Source: Inia geoffrensis (Eukaryota; Chordata; Mammalia; Artiodactyla; Iniidae). From it: 64,000 nt of DNA. Shown here piece after piece: positions 34,539-46,389 of this stretch. The notes under the pieces are model-generated. The model was not told where the DNA came from and made no database searches. It saw only the letters and a program-made list of their open reading frames with translations. The DNA is taken from positions 66,274,501 through 66,338,500 of the forward strand of contig CM070901.1 of the NCBI GenBank assembly GCA_036417435.1, given 5' to 3'. Positions within the stretch are counted from its first letter, which is position 1. Every line of letters starts with the position of its first letter. Both the position numbers and the translations under genes were made by a program.

Positions 34539-36592
34539 ATTATGGGGGGCCTTCACGATGGCAGAGCAGTAAGACATGGAGATCACCTTCCTCCCCACAA
34601 ATACATCAGAAATACATCTACATGTAGAACAACTCCTAGAGAACACCCACTGAATGCCGGCAGAAGACCTCAGACTTCCCAAAAGACAAGGAAATCCCCA
34701 CATACCTGGGTAGGGCAAAAGAGAAAAGAAAAAACAGAGATAAAAGAATAGGGATGGGACCTGTACCTCTGGGATGAAGCTGTGAAGGAGGAAAAGTTTC
34801 CACATACTAGGAAGCTCCTTCACTAGCAGAGATGGGGGGTGGGAGGGGGAAGCTTTGGAGCCACAGAGGAGAGCACAGCAAAAGGGATGCAGAGAGCAAA
34901 GAGGAGAGATTCTCTCACAGAGGATTGGTGCTGACCGGTACTCACCAGACTGAGAGGCTTGTCTGCTCACCTACCGGATGAAGTGGGAGCTGGGAGCTGA
35001 GGCTCGGGCTTTGGAGGTCAGATCCCAGGGAGAGAGCTGGGGTTGGCTGCATGAAGACAGCCTAAGGGGGATAGTGTGCCACAGCTAACCAGGAGGGAGT
35101 CCAGGAAAAACTCTGGAATTGCCTAAGAAGCAGGAGACCATTGTTTTGGGGTGCATGAGGAGGGGGGATTCAGAGCACTGCCTAAACGAGCTCCAGAGAC
35201 GGGCACGAGCTGCAGATATCGACGCAGACACCAGAGACAGGCATGAAATACTAAGGCTACTGCTGTTGCCACCAAGAATCCCGTGTGCAAGCACAGGTCA
35301 CTATCCACACCACACCCCCGGGAGCCTGTGCAGCCCACCACTGCCAGGGTCCCCTGATCCAGGGAAAACTTCCCCTGGAGAACACATGGCACACCTCAGG
35401 ATGTTGCAACGTCACGCTGGCCTCTGTTGCCTACAGGCTTGCCCCACATTCCAATTATGACTACCATGCCCTTCCTTCCTCTGGCCCTGAGTGAGCCAGA
35501 GCACCCTAATCAGCCGCGGCATAGACCTCCTCCTGTCTGGATGGGGAACAGATGCCTGAGGGCAGCCTACACACAGAGGTGGAGACAAAGTCAAAGCTGA
35601 ACCCGAGGAGCTGTGTGAACAAACAAGAGAAAGGGAAATTTCTCCCAGCAGCCTCAGGAGCAGCAGATTAAATCTCCACAGTCAACTTGATTTACCCTGC
35701 ATCTGTGGAATACCCGAATACAAAACGAATCATCCAAAATTGAGGCAGTGGATTGTGGGAGCAAGTGTAGACTTAGTGTTTGCTGTCTGCAGCTGATTTA
35801 TTTCTGATTTTATGTTTATCTTAGCTTAGTTTTTAGTGCTTGTTATCAATGGTAGATTTGTTTATTTGTTTGGTTGATCTCTTCTTTTGTCTTTTAAGTT
35901 ATTAATATATTTTTATGTTAATAATTTTTTTCTTTCTTTTCTTCTCCCTTTTCTGCTGAGCTGTGTGGCTGACAGTGTCTTTGTGCTCTGGCCTGGTGTC
36001 AGGCCTGAGCCTCTGAGGTGGGACAGCCGAGTTCAGGACATTGGACCACCAGAGACCTCCCTGCTCTACATAATATCAATCTGTGAGAGCTCTCCCAGAG
36101 ATCTCCGTCTCCAAGCTAAGACCCAGCTCCACACAATGGCCAGCAAGCTCCAGTGTAGGATGACCCATGCCAAAACAACTAGTAAGACAGGAACATAAGC
36201 TCACCCATTAGCAGAGAGGCTGCCTAAAATCATACTAAGTTCACAGACACCCCAAAACACACCATCAGACACAGCCATGTCCACCAGAAAGACAAGATCC
36301 AAATTCATCCACCAGAACACAGGCAACAGTCCCCTTCACCAGAAAGCCTACGCAAGCCACTGAACCAACCTCATCCACTGGGTAGAGTAATCTTGGCTAT
36401 AGGTTTTTTCCCATTCATCACTTTAAATATGTCCTGTCACTCCCTTCTGACTTTCAGAATTTCTGCTGATAGATCAGCTGTTAACCTTATGGGGATTCCC
36501 TTGTATGTTATTTATTGCTTTTCCAAAAGCAATGGGAACTAGGAACCTGCAGCATGTGAAAAGGAGACCCCAAACACAGTAAGTGAAACAAA
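34539..36592 (+). promoter_or_regulatory. L1-B 5' UTR (decayed promoter)
   Basis: Aligns by eye with the L1-A 5' UTR from cttcctccccacaaatacat onward. The start reads cacgatggcag where L1-A has caagatggagg, so the YY1-type core is changed by one base. Fewer CpGs remain. An inverted ORF1 segment replaces a few bases near 36378-36524. Confidence 0.7.
36378..36524 (-). repeat. 147-bp inverted copy of L1-B ORF1 sequence (left arm)
   Basis: Exact reverse complement of 37246-37392 over 147 bases with no mismatch. L1-A has uninterrupted L1 sequence here. Compared with it, about 8 bases (gacagaca) are missing at the insertion point. The junctions show short shared bases: ctggg on the left and cc on the right. 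The copied segment includes a nonsense TGA (in place of TGG) that L1-A lacks. Confidence 0.96.
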
Positions 36593-37508
36593 ATGAGAAG
36601 ACAGAGAAATATGCAGCAGATGAAGGAGTAAGGTAAAAACCAACCAGACCAAACAAATGAAGAGGAAATAAGCAGCCTACCTGAAAAAGAATTCACAGTA
36701 ATGATAGTAAAGATGATCCCAAATCTTGGAAATAGAATGCAGAAAATACAAAAAACATTTAAAAAGGACCTAGAAGAAGTAAAGAGCAAACAAACAATGA
36801 TGAACAACACAATAAATGAAATTTAAAATTCTCTAGAAGGAATCAATAGCAGAATAACTGAAGCAGAAGAACGGATAAGAGACCTTATCCACTAAGGTAA
36901 ATTCCACTAGGATAAAATAGTGTAAACAACTACCACAGAGCAGAATAAGAAAAAACAATGAAAATAATTGAGGACAGTCTCAGAGACCTCTGGGACAGCA
37001 ATCAACACACACAACATTCGAACTCTAGGGGTCCCAGAAGATGAAGAGAAAAAGAAAGGGTCTGAGAAAATATTTGACAAGATTATAGTTTAAAACTTCC
37101 CTAACATGGGAAAGGAAATAGTCAGTCAAGTCCAGGAAGCACAAAGAGTCCCATACAGGATGAATCCAATGAGAAACATACCAAGACACATATTAATCAA
37201 ACTATCAAAAATTATATACAAAGAAAAAATATTAAAAGCAGCAAGGGAAAAGCAATAAATAACATACAAGGGAATCCCCATAAGGTTAACAGCTGATCTA
37301 TCAGCAGAAATTCTGAAAGTCAGAAGGGAGTGACAGGACATATTTAAAGTGATGAATGGGAAAAAACCTATAGCCAAGATTACTCTACCCAGGAAGGATC
37401 TCATTCAGACTTGATGGAGAAACTAAAACCTTTACAGACAAACAAAAGTTAAGAGAATTCAGCACCACCAAATGAGTTTTACAACAAATGCTAAAGGAAA
37501 TTCTCTAG
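36593..37508 (+). pseudogene. L1-B ORF1, degraded
   Basis: Starts with MRRQRNMQQMKE and stops at codon 13 (TAA 36629-36631, where L1-A has CAA). Further disruptions follow, including about 22 extra bases near 36884-36905 and a TGA in the RREWQD block near 37330. The terminal TAG is at 37506-37508, matching L1-A. No stable RNA-binding protein could be made. Confidence 0.9.
37246..37392 (+). repeat. Right arm of the 147-bp inverted repeat (donor within ORF1)
   Basis: This is the normal position and direction of the sequence in L1 ORF1, coding for the region around LTADLSAEIL. It is therefore the donor. The spacer between the arms is 721 bases (36525-37245). Confidence 0.96.
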
Positions 37509-37566
37509 GCAGGAAACACAAGAGAAGGAAAAGACCTGCAATAACAAACCCCAAACAATTAAGAAA

Positions 37567-40500
37567 ATAGTAATAGGAACATGCATATAGATAATTGCCT
37601 TAAATGTACATGAATTAAATGCTCCAACCAAAAGACATAGACTGGCAGAATGGATACAAAAATAAGACCCATATATATGCTGTCTACAAGAGACCCACTT
37701 CAGACCTAGGGACACATACTGACTGAAAGTGAGGGGATGTAAGAAGATATTCCATGCAAATGGAAACCAAAAGAAATCTGGAGTAGGAATACTCATGTCA
37801 GATAAAATAGACCTTAAAATAAAGACTGTTACAAGAGACAAAGAAGGACACTACATAATGATTAAGGGATAAATACAAGAAGAATATATAACAATTGTAA
37901 ATATTTATGCACACAACATAGGAGCACCTCAACACATAAGGCAAATGCTAACAGCCATAAAAGGGGGAATTGACAGTAACACAATAATAGTAGGGGATTT
38001 TAACACCTCACTTTCACCAATGGACAGATCATCCAGAATGAAAATAAATAAAGAAACACAAGCTTTAAATGACATGTTAGACCAGATGGGCTTAATTGAT
38101 ATTTATAGGATATTCCATTCAAAAACAATAGAATACACTTTCTTCTCAAGTGCTCATGGAACATTCTCCAGGATAGATCATATCTTGGTCACAAATCAAG
38201 CCTTGATAAATTTAAGAAAATTGAAATTGTATCAAGTATCTTTTCTGACCACAACATTATAAGACTAGATATCAATTACAGGAAAAAAACTGTAAAAAAT
38301 ACAAACACTAAACAATATGCTACTAAATAACCAAGAGATCACTGAAGAAATCAAAGAGGAAATCAAAAAATACCTAAAAACAAATGACAATGAAAACACA
38401 ATGGCCCAAAACTTATGGGATACAGCAAAAGAAGTTCTAAGACGGAACTTTATAGCAATACAATCCTACCTCAAGAAACAAGAAAAATCTCAAATAAACA
38501 ACTGAACATTACACCTAAATCAATTAGAGAAAGAAGAACAACCCCCCCCCTCAAAGTTAGCAGAAGGAAAGAAATCAGATCAGAAATAAATGAAAAAGAA
38601 ATGAAGGAACAATAGCAAAGATCAGTAAAATTAAAAGATGGTTCTTTGAAAAGATAAACAAAATTGATAAACCATTGGCCAGACTCATCAAGAAAAAAGG
38701 GAGAAGACTCAAATCAACAGAATTAGAAATGAAAAAGCAGAAGAAACAACTAACACTGCAGAAATACAAAGGACCATGAGAGATTACTACAAGCAATTAT
38801 ATGATGATAAAATGGGCAACTTGGAAGAAATGGACAAATTCTTAGAAAAGCACAATCTTCTGAGACTGAACCAGTAAGAAATCAAAAATGTAAACAGACA
38901 AATCAAAAGCACTGAAATTGAAACTGTGATTAAAAATCTTCCAACAAACAAAAGCCCAGGACCAGATGGCTTCACAGGAGAATTCTATGAAACATTTAGA
39001 GAAAAGCTAAATCCTATCTTTCTCAAACTTCCAAAATATAGCCAAGGGAGGAAGACTCCCAGACTCATTCTCTGAGGCCACCATCACCCTGGTACTAAAA
39101 CCAAAGATGTCACAAGGAAAGAAAACTACAGGCCAATATCACTGATGAACATAGATGCAAAAATCCTCAACAAAGTATTAGCAAACAGAATCCAACAGCA
39201 CATTAAAAGGATCATACACCATGATAAGGTGGGGATTATCCCAGGAATGCAACGATTCTTCAATATACACAAATCAATCAATGTGATACACCATGTTAAC
39301 AAACTGAAGGATAAAAACCATACGATAATCTCGATAGATGCAGAATAAATTTTTGACAAAATTCAACAACCATTTATGATAAAAACTCTCCAGAAAGTAG
39401 GCATAAAGGGAACCTACCTCAACATAATAAAGGGCGTATATGACAAACCCACAGCCAACATCATTATCAATTGTGAAAAACTAAAACCATTTCCTCTAAG
39501 ATCAGGAACCACACAAGTCTGCTCACTCTCACCACTATTATTCAACATAATTTTGGAAGTTTTAGCCACAGCAATCAGAGACGAAAAAGAAATAAAAGGA
39601 ATCCAAATCAGAGAAGAAGAAGTAAAACTGTCACTGTCTGCAGATGACATGATACATAGAGAATCCTAAAGATGCTACCAGAAAACTACTAGAGCTCATC
39701 AACGAATTTGGTAAAGTTGCAGAATACAAAATTAATGCACAGAAAACTCTTGCATTCCTATACATTAACAATGAAAAATTGGAAAGAAAAATGAAGGAAA
39801 CACTCCCATTTACCACTGCGACAAAAAGAATAAAATACCTAGGAATAAACCTACCTAATGAAACAAAAGACCTATATGCAAAAAACTATAAGATACTGAT
39901 GAAAGAAACTAAAGACAATATAAACAGATGGAGAGATATACCATGTCCTTGGATTGGAAGAATCAACATTGTGATAATGACAATACTACCCAAAGCAATC
40001 TACCGATTCATTGCAATCCTTATCAGACTACCAATGGCATTTTTCACAGAACTAGAACAAAAAATTTCACAATTTATATGGAAACACAGAAGACCCCGAA
40101 TAGCCAAAGCAATCTTGAGGAAAAAAAAAAAAAAACAGAGCTGGAGGAATCAGCCTCCCTGATTTCAGACTACAATCCAAAGCTACAGTAATCAAGACAA
40201 TATGGTACTGGCACAAAAACAGAAATATAGATCAATGGAACAGGATAGAAAACCCAGAGATAAACCCATGTGCATATGGTCACCTTATCTTTGATAAAGG
40301 AGATGAGAATATACAGTGGAGAAAAGACAGCCTCTTCAATAAGTGGTGCTGGGAAAACTGGACAGCTACATGTAAAAGAATGAAATTAGAACACTTCCTA
40401 ACACAATACATAAAAATAAACTCAAAATGTATTAAAGACCTAAATGTAAAGCCAGACACTATCAAACTCTTAGAGGAAAACATAGGCAGAACACTCTATG

Positions 40501-41344
40501 ACATAAATCGCAGCAACCTACCTCCTAGAGAAATGGAAATAAAAATGAAAATAAACAAATGGGACCTAATGAAACTTAAAAGCTTGTACAGCAAAGGAAA
40601 TCATTATTAAGACAAAAAGACAACCCTCAGAATTGGAGAAAATATTTGCAAATGAAGCAACTGACAAAGGATTAATCTCCAAAATATATAAGCAGCTCAT
40701 TCAGTTCAATATCAAAGAAACAAACAACCCAATCCAAAATTGGGCAGAAGGCCTAAATGGACATTTCTCCAAAGAAGATATACAGACTGCCAACAAACAC
40801 ATGAAAGAATGCTCAACATCACTAATCATTAGAGAAACACAAATCAAAACTACAGTGAGGTATCACCTCACACCAGTCAGAATGTCCATCAGCAAAAAAT
40901 CTAGAAACAATAAATGCTGGAGTGGGTGTGGAGAAAAGGGAACCCTCTTTCACTGTTGGTGGGAATGTAAATTGATATAGCCACTATGGAGAACAGTATG
41001 AAGGTTCCTTAGAAACTAAAAATAGAACTACCATACCACCCAGCAATCCTACTACTGGGCATATACCCTGAGAAAACCATAACTCAGAAAGAGTCATGTA
41101 CCACAATGTTCAATGCAGCTCTATTTACAATAACCAGGACATGGAAGCAACCTAATTGTCCATCTACAGATGCGTGGATAAAGAAGATGTGGCACAAATA
41201 TACCATGGAATATTACTCAGGCATAAAAAGAAACAAAATTGAGTTATTTTTAGTGAGGTGGATGGACCTAGAGTCTGTCATACAGAGTGAAGTAAGTCAG
41301 AAAGAGAAAAGTACCATATGCTAACACATACATATGGAATCTAA
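37567..41344 (+). pseudogene. L1-B ORF2 (endonuclease-reverse transcriptase), degraded
   Basis: As in L1-A, the expected start is ATA (37567-37569) with TAG seven codons later (37588-37590). Endonuclease blocks QETH, VGDFNTSLSPMD, FSRIDHIL and SDHN can be read, though not in one frame. In the reverse transcriptase SPGPDGF survives. The DAEKAFD block has a stop (DAE-stop-IFD), and the FADD catalytic box reads SADD with a small deletion after it. The C-terminal Cys-rich motif [18 protein letters not shown] is intact, followed by a stop. The natural end, MLTHTYGI then TAA, is at 41342-41344. It is non-functional. Confidence 0.92.
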
Positions 41345-41717
41345 AAAAAAAAAAAAAAAAAGGTTCTGAAGAACCTAGGGGCAGGACAGGAATAAAGACG
41401 CAGACAGAGAATGGACTTGAGGACACAGGGAGGGGGAAGGGTAAGCTGGGACGAAGTGAGAGAGTGGCATTAACATATATACACTACCAGATGTAAAATA
41501 GATAGCTAGTGGGAAGCAGCTGCATAACACAGGGAGATCAGCTCCGTGCTTTGTGACCACCTAGGGGGGTGGGATAGGGAGGGTGGGAGGGAGATGCAAG
41601 AGGGAGGGGATATGGGGATATATGTATATGTATAGCTGATTCACTTTTTTATACAGCAGAAACTAACACATCATTGTAAAGCAATTATACTCCAATAAAG
41701 ATGTTTAAAAAAAAAAA

Positions 41718-41728
41718 AAGAAACATGT
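41718..41728 (+). repeat. Right target-site duplication of L1-B
   Basis: Exact copy of 34528-34538. The first two A's overlap with the tail. Confidence 0.88.
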
Positions 41729-41966
41729 TAGCAAAGAGAGTTAAGTCTGTAGAGTAGAGGTGAGAAGTGGAAAGGCCTTTATTGCTAGGATAAATGTTTG
41801 ACTCAGGATAAGGGTTTGACCCAAGGAGCAATATAGTTCAATTATATTTAGGAGACTGATAGAAACTGACTGCATTAATACTGTCCTGTCATAAGGAAGG
41901 CCTGAATTAGGATTGTAGCAGGCACACAGGGGCAGTTATGTTATAAGTAATCAAGAAAACAGGAGG

Positions 41967-42167
41967 GAGCTTCCCTGGTGGCGCAAGTGGTTGAGAGTCC
42001 GCCTGCCAATGCAGGGGACACAGGTTCGTGCCCTGGTCCGGGAGGATCCCACATGCCCCGGAGCGGCTGGGCCCATGAGCCATGGCCTCTGAGCCTGCGC
42101 GGCCGGAGCCTGTGCTCCGCAACGGAAGGGGACACAACAGTGAGAGGCCCGCGTACCGAAAAAAAAA
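41967..42167 (+). mobile_element. CHR SINE
   Basis: Shortened form: gagcttccctggtggcgcaa, ccgcctgccaatgcagggga, gcctgtgctccgcaacgg, gagaggcccgcgtaccg, A-tail. A perfect 14-bp duplication, aagaaaacaggagg, lies at 41953-41966 and 42168-42181. Confidence 0.97.
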
Positions 42168-42279
42168 AAGAAAACAGGAGGAACAGAAAAAGGAGCAAAA
42201 CACAGATATCTCTGCTGTTTTCAGCCTGGTACTTTAAGTCCCCCTGAGGCAGCTGCAGCCAATTGTCACATTATAGCCA

Positions 42280-42715
42280 TTCTTCTCTTCTTCCAATGAA
42301 GAGGGATCTTGATTTTTAACTACACACATGACCTTTTAGAATATAGATTACATTCTCCAGCTCTCATAGGGCGTAGGAGTGGCCATATGATGAAGGTTTG
42401 GCCCATGGAATGGAAGTGTAAGTGAGGGAACAACTTCTAGGTCCTGCCCCTAAGAGAAAGATAATGCCCTCTGTTTCTTCTCCCCTTCCTCCTGTGCAAT
42501 GGGATGTGACAGAGGGCCACCATGGACTGTGGAGACAAGAGCTACACCCCAGGAATGAAGATTAACAAAAGAGGAACCCTGGCCCCTGTTTTTCCCAGAA
42601 TGGAGCCGCCATACTATTTCTAAGAGTGAGAAATCTAATTTTGTTTCAGTCGCTGTAATTTTACATCTCTGTTTTGTGTTTCTGAATCTATATCCTAACT
42701 AACACACTTTTCTAT
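42280..42715. mobile_element. Unclassified old LTR-like repeat
   Basis: The blocks tttggcccatggaatggaag and ccaccatggactgtggagac, and a terminal part with gtttcagtcgctgtaatttt and then tcctaactaacaca, resemble the end of an old LTR-type repeat. The family is not identified. Confidence 0.4.
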
Positions 42716-43514
42716 CTCACAGGCATGAAACATTTCAAAAGCTTTTAAATTAATGTAAAAATAACAGATATTGTAAAAACAAGGAGATTTTATGCATCAG
42801 GAATTATCCCAGAGATACCACTATCTTATTTTGAAAGAAGTCTTGAAAAGTGTTAGTATTAGTTGGTAAGCCTCAAAATCCTCACCACCACCCCCCACAC
42901 ACACCAGCTCTTCAGGGATCAGTGAATGCCAAAGCTTCAGATAAGGAGGAAGTTTCTTTTTTAACAGAGAGAAAAGAATCTGGAGTTCTTAGAGGCTAAT
43001 TCAAGAGGGATAGGTTGGGAACAAAGATAGAAGAGATAAAATAATAAGAAAGTCAGCACTGTGCAAAGTGATGCCCTCTCTATGATTTCTCAGAAAGGGT
43101 GATTATTCTGAGAATGTCTGATATGAGTGCCTTTTGGGGGATAGACCTATTCAGAGACTGAGTGTCAAGTCTAGACTGATGCAAAGTGAAGCAGACAGAA
43201 ACTTTGGGGAGAAAAACGCAGGAAGCAGAGAGAAATATGAGATTATAAGCCCCTGGGTGTTAACAGAAATCTGGGTGAAAGGGCTACGTATTCCACAGTG
43301 TATGGATGAAAGCAACAACACCTTCTGGATCTCTCAGAACTGGTCTTCCCAGCAGACCTCTGAGTCACTCTATAAGTGTAAGTTCCTGTTATTATCATTG
43401 ATCAAAACAAGAAAAGTAGGCTGGGTTTGATTCTGAAGTAACATGATGTAAAATCCAAATAGAAACATCTTAGACACAGGTGAAACTGAAGAACTGGAGC
43501 TTAAGTGAGGAGGC
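42716..43514. other. No recognised feature
   Basis: Purine-rich unique-looking DNA; no gene or repeat recognised. Confidence 0.45.
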
Positions 43515-43522
43515 CCATAGAG

Positions 43523-43733
43523 CAGGTTTTTCAACCTAGGTGCTATCGACATTTTGGGCTGGGTAACTCTGTTGTTGGGAGCTGTTCTGTGCATTGTATG
43601 ATGTTTGGCAGCATCTCTGGCCTCTACCCGCTAGCTACAGTAGCCATTGCCTCAAGTATAACAATCAAAAATGTCTCCAAGTGTTGCAAACTGTCCCCTA
43701 GGAGGCAAAATCACCCCCAGCTGAGAACCACTG
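43523..43733 (-). mobile_element. MER5A-like hAT-Charlie nonautonomous transposon
   Basis: A 211-bp element with terminal caggtttttcaacct and gctgagaaccactg, which are imperfect inverted ends typical of this family. Internal blocks are tcgacattttgggctgggta, tgtgcattgtatgatgtttg, gcatctctggcctctacccg and gaggcaaaatcacccccag. The 8-bp flanks ccatagag (43515-43522) and cgatatag (43734-43741) match at 6 of 8. No transposase is present. Confidence 0.88.
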
Positions 43734-43741
43734 CGATATAG

Positions 43742-44059
43742 ATTTATGGGTCACCAACATGGAGGTCATTGTTAAAAGTGGGTGTCAGTTTTGTTCATTG
43801 GCGGGCAGAAGAGGGAAGGGCAGCATACTTAACCTTGGAGAATTCTTAAGAAGAATCAGCTCTAAAAGATGCACTCTATGTTACTCAAAGACCATGCCAT
43901 GAGATTCATTGCCTGATAGCTTAAGATTATTCTATCTGCAGAAGGAAGAAATGTTAGAAAGAGAGAAGCAACAGGGCATCAGTGATTGAACAGAAAGTAC
44001 AGAGAACAGGGTTATATTCTACCTGTATCTATTTCTTATCTGGCCACCTCTTCCACATC
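43742..44059. other. No recognised feature
   Basis: Short unassigned stretch. Confidence 0.45.
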
Positions 44060-44310
44060 TCTAGGTGGCCTTTCCAGAACCCCATCCCCCAAGCCTATGT
44101 AAGGTCTTCCTGCCATGTACTTGTATACCTTTTCCCTTCAATGGAGAAATTATTTTACTTTATGACAACCGCTTATGTAATTATCTCTCATCCAGATCTA
44201 TGAGAGGAGAAAGCATACCTGCTTTACTTACCATTGTATGCCTAAAGATAGCACATGCCTGGGACATCATAGATGCTCAAAAAACACTTTCAAATGAATA
44301 AATGCACAAA
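44060..44310 (+). mobile_element. L2 LINE 3' end fragment
   Basis: Ends with the L2 tail: taccattgtatgcctaaaga, tagcacatgcctgggacatc, atagatgctcaaaaaacac, aatgaataaatgca. Confidence 0.65.
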
Positions 44311-44334
44311 TCAACAACAAAATAAACTAATCTA

Positions 44335-44480
44335 ATGAGATCTACTTTACCACCTTCACCTTATAGTTAAGGAAACTGAAACTCATAAAGGTTAAGTGAC
44401 TTTCTTATATAGGGTAAGGCAAATTACTAGTCAATAGCAAGACATGACTGAAACCCAAGCTTATCTAATTCTAAATTCCA
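44335..44480 (-). mobile_element. MIR SINE fragment, antisense
   Basis: Contains ttaaggaaactgaaactcat, aaaggttaagtgactttctt, agacatgactgaaacccaag. Confidence 0.75.
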
Positions 44481-45507
44481 TATCCTTTCCACGGCACTTC
44501 ACATATGTCCCATTTGTATAATGGCATTTTGAGCATCTCCATGGCCTCTCTACTGCAAAACTCCAGGAGATACAATTCTCATTGAATACACTGTGAATGG
44601 TGTCCCTGCAGATATGCAGTGCTGGAACCTTAGGCCTCTCGCTTTTAAAACCTCCAACACAGGTGTTATCTCTGTTCCTGAGAATCTGGACCATATCAAG
44701 TTCTGCTCTGCTATCGAAATATGACTCACATTCCAATTAAAATTCTGTCTAGATACATAGCTGAGTCCTTTCAGGGTATTCTCTTCCCTGAAACTTCCTC
44801 CTAACTGAAAATTGGGTTGAGAAGTAACAAACGAAAAGTACAAGCAGTCTGATTAACTAGCTATTTTCCCAAAGGTTATTTAAATGGGTTGTTTGGAATT
44901 TAGAATATACTTTTTTATTTAAAAGCACTATTATGAGGAGTAGACAGGTTTCCAAGTTAGACCACTGGAGATCATCTCACACAATAGGAAAAATAAATTT
45001 CAATACAAGCCTTTATTCAGGCTCCTGGAAGTTGGAATAAAGTTTCCTAAGTGAGGGAATAGACCTGGAAAAAGCCTTAAAGAAGATATTTGAAATTCTC
45101 TTACCTTGTCCTGTCCAGAGAACTAGAATAAAGACTCAACATCCTGTAACAAAACTACTGTTAGAAGGAAGGACTTACCACTGACTTTTCTAAGACCCAA
45201 ATCATAAATTTTAATAGACATTCTCCAAAATGTGCTTGCCCTATCCCAAAGTTCAATGCTACTTATAAATGTTTCATTATTTAGGATGGCATTTTGCAAA
45301 AAAATTGGCTTGGAAGTTTGGTAAGAATGTTACATCGATTGATGATTATCTTTCTGACAACTTGCCATTTCACAGGTATATCTGATAGGCATCTAAAAAC
45401 ATATCAAGGCCAAAACACATTTTCTCCTTAGTCCCCTCCCAAGCCCAGCCAAACATCTTTTTTTCCAAAATCTTCCCTGTTTTCACAAAATGATATACTA
45501 TCTACTT
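44481..45507. other. No recognised feature
   Basis: About 1 kb of unique-looking DNA. Two overlapping - strand open frames of over 90 codons (about 44461-44843) have no recognisable domain. Confidence 0.45.
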
Positions 45508-45775
45508 GGGTTGCTCAAGCCCGAAATCTAGAGTTCAGAATTAATTGCTCTTTTCCTTCATCATCCACTCTTCACAACCAAAGCATGATAAAGTTTTGTC
45601 CGTTCTACCTTTAAAAATCTGTTCTTAATATGGCTACCCTTCTTCAAAGTCACTGTTACCAACACAAATACCATCGTCTCTCATGTAGACCATTGGGACA
45701 GCCTCTTAAGTACTTTTCATGACCAATTTTTCCTCTGTTGTCTATCCTCCATACATCAGCCAGTATGCAAGAACA
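45508..45775 (+). mobile_element. L2 LINE fragment
   Basis: L2 ORF2 region: gttgctcaagcccgaaatct, cgttctacctttaaaaatct, atcgtctctcatgtagacca, gggacagcctcttaagtact. Confidence 0.65.
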
Positions 45776-46389
45776 CAGGCTTTGAGGTAGAGATCATCAG
45801 CCTAGGACACAGCTGCCCTTTACTAATTATATAGCCTTAACAAGTCCTCTTGGCATTTTCTGTTGCTTCCATCTGGCCCAGGGAGATGTGATCATTGGAC
45901 CCTTCACTTCATGAGGTCAAATGGATATAGTCCTGACTCTCATTGACAGCCACCATCCTTCAGGTTTTAGGCTACTCAAGTGTAAGAAATCTATCAATCA
46001 TTTTAAAATATATGACTTAAAGTCAAGGGTGCCATTACTTTTCAAACATAGAATTATCTTCTAAATTCAAACGCTCCTATTATAATCAAGTTTTATAAGT
46101 ATATTTTGAGGATAAACTGATGAATAAGAATATCATGAAGTAACATTTGATTGGAAGGTCCCAGTCTCCACAGAGCAAACTGTTTTAGCCATTCCCTATC
46201 AAAGCAGCCTTCTAGGATCTTGCTACAGATCTTTAAGAACTTGGCTCACATCGACAATTCTGCTTTTTTCACCCTGATAACTTCAGATGGGTTACTCAGA
46301 CAGGGCTCTACATGGCCCCAGGGACCCAACCTCTATTTCTGGCTTACTCCTTGCCCCACTTACTCAGCCCAGCTTGAGCAGTAAGAGGA
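45776..46389. other. No recognised feature
   Basis: Unique-looking sequence with no gene or repeat evidence. Confidence 0.45.

Larger units (their letters stand above)
34539..41717 (+). mobile_element. L1-B: near full-length L1 LINE with internal rearrangement, inactive
   Basis: Same family and orientation as L1-A, with the same order of parts and the same 3' end. The 11-bp target-site duplication aagaaacatgt at 34528-34538 and 41718-41728 shows a separate full-length insertion. ORF1 is broken at codon 13 and elsewhere; ORF2 has several frameshifts and stops. A 147-bp inverted copy of its own ORF1 sequence sits before ORF1. The 5' UTR has lost many CpGs that L1-A keeps. Confidence 0.95.
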
